From: Arsenophonus fragariae
GTDB taxonomy: Bacteria; Pseudomonadota; Gammaproteobacteria; Enterobacterales; Enterobacteriaceae
Length of the DNA: 18,148 nucleotides
Assembly (NCBI GenBank): GCA_047291315.1
Contig: JBDPYZ010000038.1
Coordinates: 1-18,148 of the forward strand
Direction: 5' to 3'
Position 1 is the stretch's first letter, and every line of letters starts with the position of its first letter. Positions 15,919 to 18,148 of the stretch are shown in pieces. The notes under the pieces are model-generated. The model was not told where the DNA came from. It worked only from the letters and a program-made list of their open reading frames with translations, and searched no databases. A program made the position numbers and the translations under genes.

Positions 15919-16049
15919 TTAATTGACCGCTTTCAAATCTTTACCCGCTTTAAAACTCGGTACGTTCGCAGCAGCAATTTGAATGATCTCACCTGTTTTA
16001 GGATTAAGGCCTTTTCTGAAACTTTGTTGATGAGTTCTGTTTTATTCAT
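15919..16049 (-). pseudogene. HU-family nucleoid DNA-binding protein, internally deleted
   Basis: The minus-strand ATG (16047-16049) starts MNKTELINKVS, as in HU. Within a few codons the reading shifts frame to GLNPKTGEIIQIAAANVP then SFKAGKDLKAVN and TAA (15919-15921), the C-terminal end of HU. About 40-45 residues of the normal 90 are missing, including helix 2 and most of the beta-arm region, and the join is out of frame. HU bends DNA as a dimer and serves replication origins and mobile elements; this copy cannot. It is more like HupB at its end (VPSF.AGK.LK.AVN). It borders the plasmid-derived segment, so it may have belonged to that plasmid or be a decayed chromosomal copy. Confidence 0.9.
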
Positions 16050-16124
16050 GTTGTGCCTGAGTTAATGGATACGTTAATACTTATGATGCTAGCTGTAGCA
16101 ACTAGATAGTGCAATGTTTCAGAA

Positions 16125-16150
16125 TTAATTAAAAAAATGTTTTTAATTAA
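16125..16150. repeat. Perfect 11-bp AT palindrome
   Basis: TTAATTAAAAA (16125-16135) and TTTTTAATTAA (16140-16150) are exact inverted copies around a four-base loop. It lies immediately before the ColE1-like origin-flank segment, so it could be part of an AT-rich unwinding zone or a weak terminator. Confidence 0.6.
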
Positions 16151-16154
16151 AATC

Positions 16155-16214
16155 CTGCCGCTCGCCGCAAGTCTGTGGCCGAGCGTAGCGAATGAGCAGA
16201 CGAGGAAGCAGAAT
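16155..16214. other. ColE1/pBR322-type origin-flanking segment (plasmid replicon remnant)
   Basis: About 59 bases align without gaps, from memory, to the segment just downstream of the pBR322/pUC origin: CGCTCGCCGCA, then after a nine-base divergent stretch CCGAGCGTAGCGAATGAG, then CGAGGAAGC and AGAA. In ColE1-type plasmids this segment is near the origin and includes a primosome-assembly region. Similar blocks occur beside other enterobacterial replicons. It is also the most GC-rich spot in this part of the window. No RNA I/RNA II or rop was found, so only this flank is present. Confidence 0.7.
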
Positions 16215-16293
16215 TTCACTGTTAGCAACAAAGAAATACGGTCACTCAGTGGTTATATATTTTTTGATTAAGAGTTTTGGTTAAGAAGAAAAG

Positions 16294-16302
16294 TTACCCA
16301 CA
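16294..16302 (+). promoter_or_regulatory. Near-consensus DnaA box
   Basis: TTACCCACA differs from the consensus TTATCCACA at one base. It is followed by a GC-rich patch (CGCGCGCG, about 16312-16319) and lies about 110 bases upstream of the broken replication initiator, a typical arrangement for a plasmid origin. Confidence 0.45.
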
Positions 16303-16352
16303 GACAAGCCTCGCGCGCGTATTAGTATAAGTTAAAAGAGTTAAGGGGAAAT

Positions 16353-16379
16353 TTGACATAATATATTAATTTTTAAAAT
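16353..16379 (+). promoter_or_regulatory. Promoter candidate for the plasmid initiator gene
   Basis: TTGACA (16353-16358) is perfect; the best -10 is TAAAAT (16374-16379) after a short 15-base spacer. It lies about 35 bases before the ATG at 16413. Confidence 0.35.
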
Positions 16380-16412
16380 AAAAAAGCATTATTTTTTGTG
16401 AGAGTTGATATA

Positions 16413-16965
16413 ATGTCCATGAAGTTCGAAACATCGATCATACAAAAAACAGGAAAACGCAATTTGAAAATATTAAAACCGCATATACATAAACAACTGG
16501 ATTTTTTCATTGCTGATGATGTGGATGTTTCTAGTTTTCGGTATGAAATAGAGAGTATGGAACATTCGTTTTTTTACTTTAAAAGCATAAGATACAAAAG
16601 TCAGGGAATATAAAAATGGTAACGTAACTGTCCGCTCTTCTGCGGGTATAGGGTTGACTACGATCTTTGATAAAGATATTTGGATTTATGCTATTTCAAA
16701 ATTGCAAGAAGCAATTAATAATAGTCAGCCTATTAACAGAACTATAACTTTTATCTCGTATGATTTTTTGTGACAACTAACAGAGCTAAAAGCGGTAAAG
16801 CCTATCAGGACTTAGAAAAAGCGTTATCGCGTCTAAAAGGTACAACAATTAAGACAAATATTGTTTATTCAGATGATGAACAGGAAACGATTGAATTTTG
16901 ATTAATTGATATCTGGAGAATTGTTGAGAAACAAGAGGAACTAGATTAGATGTATCTCACGTACG
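16413..16965 (+). pseudogene. Plasmid replication initiator, RPA family (RepA-like), broken and truncated
   Basis: The ATG at 16413 begins MSMKFETS. KQLDFFIADDVDVSSFR and SMEHSFFYFK follow, then after a frameshift DTKVREYKNGN (about 16595), then LTTIFDKDIWIYAISKLQEA (about 16650-16712), PINRTITFISYDFF, TTNRAKSGKAYQDLEKAL, RLKGTTIKTNIVYSDDEQET, LID-WRIVEKQ. The strings SMEHxFF, TIFDKDIWIYAISKL and TTNRAKSG are hallmarks of replication initiator protein A from proteobacterial plasmids, which binds the origin and starts copying. Disruptions include a shift near 16580, a lost T at about 16765 (F-F-stop), TGA for Gly near 16900 and TAG near 16947. The C-terminal third with the DNA-binding part is absent: homology ends near 16950. 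With the DnaA box and origin-flank segment upstream this marks a dead plasmid replicon. Confidence 0.85.
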
Positions 16966-16972
16966 AGGAAGA

Positions 16973-17320
16973 ATGAATGGGATTATAAAGATGTGGTACG
17001 ATTCAAAAATTAGGGTATTCATAATTACTGAAGGATTGAAAGAACAGTTGTCATTAAATGCTAATACCCGAGTTAATTTATTCCAAGCTGATCACCTTAT
17101 CATTCATCGTAATGATGAAGAATATTTGAGTAAACGAATTCCAGATATAAAGAAACTTAATTCAATAATGAATACTCTTCATGAAAAAGAAAATATTTTG
17201 ATAAAACGAGTAACTAATACATTAGAACGATTTACAGGCTACACACATGTCATGTGGTTACATGGTAAATGTTTTAAAATAGAAATTATAAGAAATAATA
17301 TTCAATACCTGTTTAAATAA
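16973..17320 (+). CDS. Unidentified 115-codon frame ending at the N-terminus of a broken repressor
   Basis: MNGIIKMWYDSKIRVFIITE to NNIQYLFK, stop TAA 17318-17320. It has no recognised motif, no signal peptide and no membrane span; the middle is charged and helical (EEYLSKRIPDIKKLN, HEKENILIKRV). GAGGA lies only three bases before the ATG, a poor spacing. The last ten or so residues (NNIQYLFK) look like the beginning of the Cro/C1-type repressor that continues in the same frame past the stop, so the frame may be a fusion of an unknown segment to the repressor start, or chance opening over a decayed junction between the initiator and the repressor. Confidence 0.4.
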   Translation: MNGIIKMWYDSKIRVFIITEGLKEQLSLNANTRVNLFQADHLIIHRNDEEYLSKRIPDIKKLNSIMNTLHEKENILIKRVTNTLERFTGYTHVMWLHGKCFKIEIIRNNIQYLFK

Positions 17321-17560
17321 AAAAATGAAAATAAAATTTCCTTAAGTAATATAGCAAGTATTAATAGGACAACAATTTCTAATACTATAGAAGGAAAAGT
17401 ATCCTCTGTACAAGAAAAAACATTGAAAAAAGTATCTGATTTCTTTGGTATTTATTACTCTGAAATTCAAAATGTTGATTTTTGTAAGAGAGACATGGAA
17501 TATAGCACCATGTCTCTCGACGGAAATATGAATTCTATAGCAGTACCATTGATTAATTAA
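17288..17560 (+). pseudogene. Cro/C1-type (XRE) helix-turn-helix repressor with an in-frame stop
   Basis: In one continuous frame the DNA encodes RNNIQYLFK, a TAA (17318-17320), then KISLSNIASINRTTISNT, IEGKVSSVQEKTLKKVSDFF, GIYYSEIQNVDF, and GNMNSIAVPLIN before TAA at 17558-17560. SLSNIASINRTTISN followed by GKVSSVQEKTLKKVSDFFGI has the spacing of an XRE helix-turn-helix: NRTTISN is the recognition helix, and LKKVSDFFGI the final helix. The end GNMN-x-x-AVPLI resembles the junction where phage and plasmid repressors enter a LexA/S24-like dimerisation domain; that domain is missing here. No start codon of its own is clear. It probably regulated the plasmid or prophage genes next to it. Confidence 0.75.
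17488..17518. repeat. Perfect 11-bp inverted repeat inside the repressor pseudogene
   Basis: GAGAGACATGG (17488-17498) and CCATGTCTCTC (17508-17518) are exact inverted copies around nine bases. The stem is much more GC-rich than its surroundings. No T-run follows on either side, so a simple terminator is unlikely; an operator or a mobile-element end are alternatives. Confidence 0.85.
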
Positions 17561-17599
17561 TCGCTAATACTTTTATTATTAAGTAAAAAAAATTGGAGA

Positions 17600-17749
17600 A
17601 TGATGCTAGAATCATCTTTGACTTATTATTTTGGAAGTGAGCCTAATGTAATAGATATTATATTATCATTTAATATAGATGATTATTATTCTGCTGAAGA
17701 TCTTATCGAAGATTTACTTCTTCTTTTTTTGTCATCTGATAAAAATTAA
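17600..17749 (+). CDS. Hypothetical 49-residue acidic protein
   Basis: ATG ATG at 17600 opens a 49-codon frame starting MMLESSLTYYFGSEP and ending LFLSSDKN, TAA at 17747-17749. It is acidic with a Leu-rich C-terminal helix (AEDLIEDLLLLFL). GGAG lies at only three bases from the first ATG and six from the second, so the second may be used. No family recognised; it may be a fragment. Confidence 0.35.
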   Translation: MMLESSLTYYFGSEPNVIDIILSFNIDDYYSAEDLIEDLLLLFLSSDKN

Positions 17750-18148
17750 AAATAATTAATAACAAGATCGATATAAATGATAAAGACATTTTTGTAGGGT
17801 CAATATTAGAGGAACGATATGATTGTTAATGAGAAATTTAAGCTTTTAAGATTCACTCTTGGATCAAATAAAGTAAAATTTATGATACTCAATTCTGGGC
17901 GAATAATTTCGATGAAATTAAATTAGATGTTACACTCTGATATAATGGATAAGCATTAATAGAAATGAGTTGTCTGTATTTTATAAAAAATTATATCAAT
18001 CTAAGAAATATCCATTGGTGCAATATGATTTTGAAGATCGCAATCAAAACTTTTTGTTAACATATGCTGTATTTTGTTTACTGCTTACTATTTTTATGTT
18101 TTTAGTGATATAGCAGCCGCTAAGCCTGTATATAGATATTTTTGTTTG
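17750..18148 (+). pseudogene. Unidentified decayed coding remnants
   Basis: An open stretch to 17829 ends NDKDIFVGSILEERYDC. GAGGA (17809-17813) is well placed for an ATG at 17819 that opens 35 codons (MIVNEKFKLLRFTLGSNKV, stop 17924-17926). The adjacent frame then reads AQFWANN-like and FDEIKLDVTL, and a last frame from about 17952 reads FYKKLYQSKKYPLVQYDFED followed by a hydrophobic, membrane-spanning FLLTYAVFCLLLTIFMFLVI with a stop near 18111. These look like pieces of one or two small genes, the last a single-pass membrane protein, but I do not recognise them. Confidence 0.35.

Noticed and set aside
15877..16065. 62-codon plus-strand frame
   Set aside because: It is antisense to the HU remnant.
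16046..16231. 61-codon minus-strand frame
   Set aside because: It runs across the AT palindrome and the ColE1-like segment, with no protein similarity.

Overview
The window looks like a decaying stretch of an AT-rich insect-associated member of the Enterobacterales, most plausibly an Arsenophonus-like (Morganellaceae) symbiont. This is inference: CptA, the serralysin, the RHS protein and the plasmid initiator are all of gammaproteobacterial type. Only five reasonably sized reading frames are open (a lipoprotein, a dicarboxylate/amino-acid symporter, CptA, an FBH1-like helicase and an unidentified 115-codon frame). Everything else can be read only by stitching frames across frameshifts and stops.

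Layout. Positions 1-1377 (+) are the 3' part of a large broken gene with a caspase-like (C80/Stv-type) looking stretch; its terminator at about 1452-1498 survives. Positions 1800-3592 (+) are a pseudogene of a secreted serralysin-type zinc protease (M10B) with RTX repeats. Positions 4109-8828 hold conserved, mainly minus-strand genes: a short lipoprotein rich in charged helical repeats, a DAACS-family symporter, and cptA, a phosphoethanolamine transferase acting on lipopolysaccharide. A 15-codon leader-like frame flanked by two hairpins sits between the last two. Positions 8829-9660 are extremely AT-rich intergenic DNA with a four-copy 7-bp tandem repeat.

Positions 9661-12751 (+) are a ruined RHS-repeat toxin gene of visibly higher GC (lines sampled by eye give about 45-50%, against about 10-25% in the adjacent intergenic DNA). 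It abuts a truncated IS91-family (Y2) transposase on the minus strand (about 12905-13775). Then comes an intact UvrD/Rep-superfamily helicase resembling FBH1 (13878-15329, minus) that starts with TTG. The right end (15919-17560) is a plasmid-derived patch: an internally deleted HU gene, a segment matching the sequence just downstream of ColE1/pBR322-type origins, a near-consensus DnaA box, a broken replication initiator of the RPA family, and a broken Cro/C1-type repressor. The last 500 bp hold short frames I cannot identify.

Taken together, the window records loss of an extracellular and insecticidal inventory (protease, RHS toxin, possible caspase-like toxin) and of a captured plasmid replicon, while envelope functions (CptA, symporter, lipoprotein) and one accessory helicase stay open. 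I found no tRNA, rRNA or CRISPR array. I see no intact novel multigene system. The most unusual items are the symporter's missing conserved Asp, the leader-like peptide, the intact helicase among ruins, and the caspase-like fragments.
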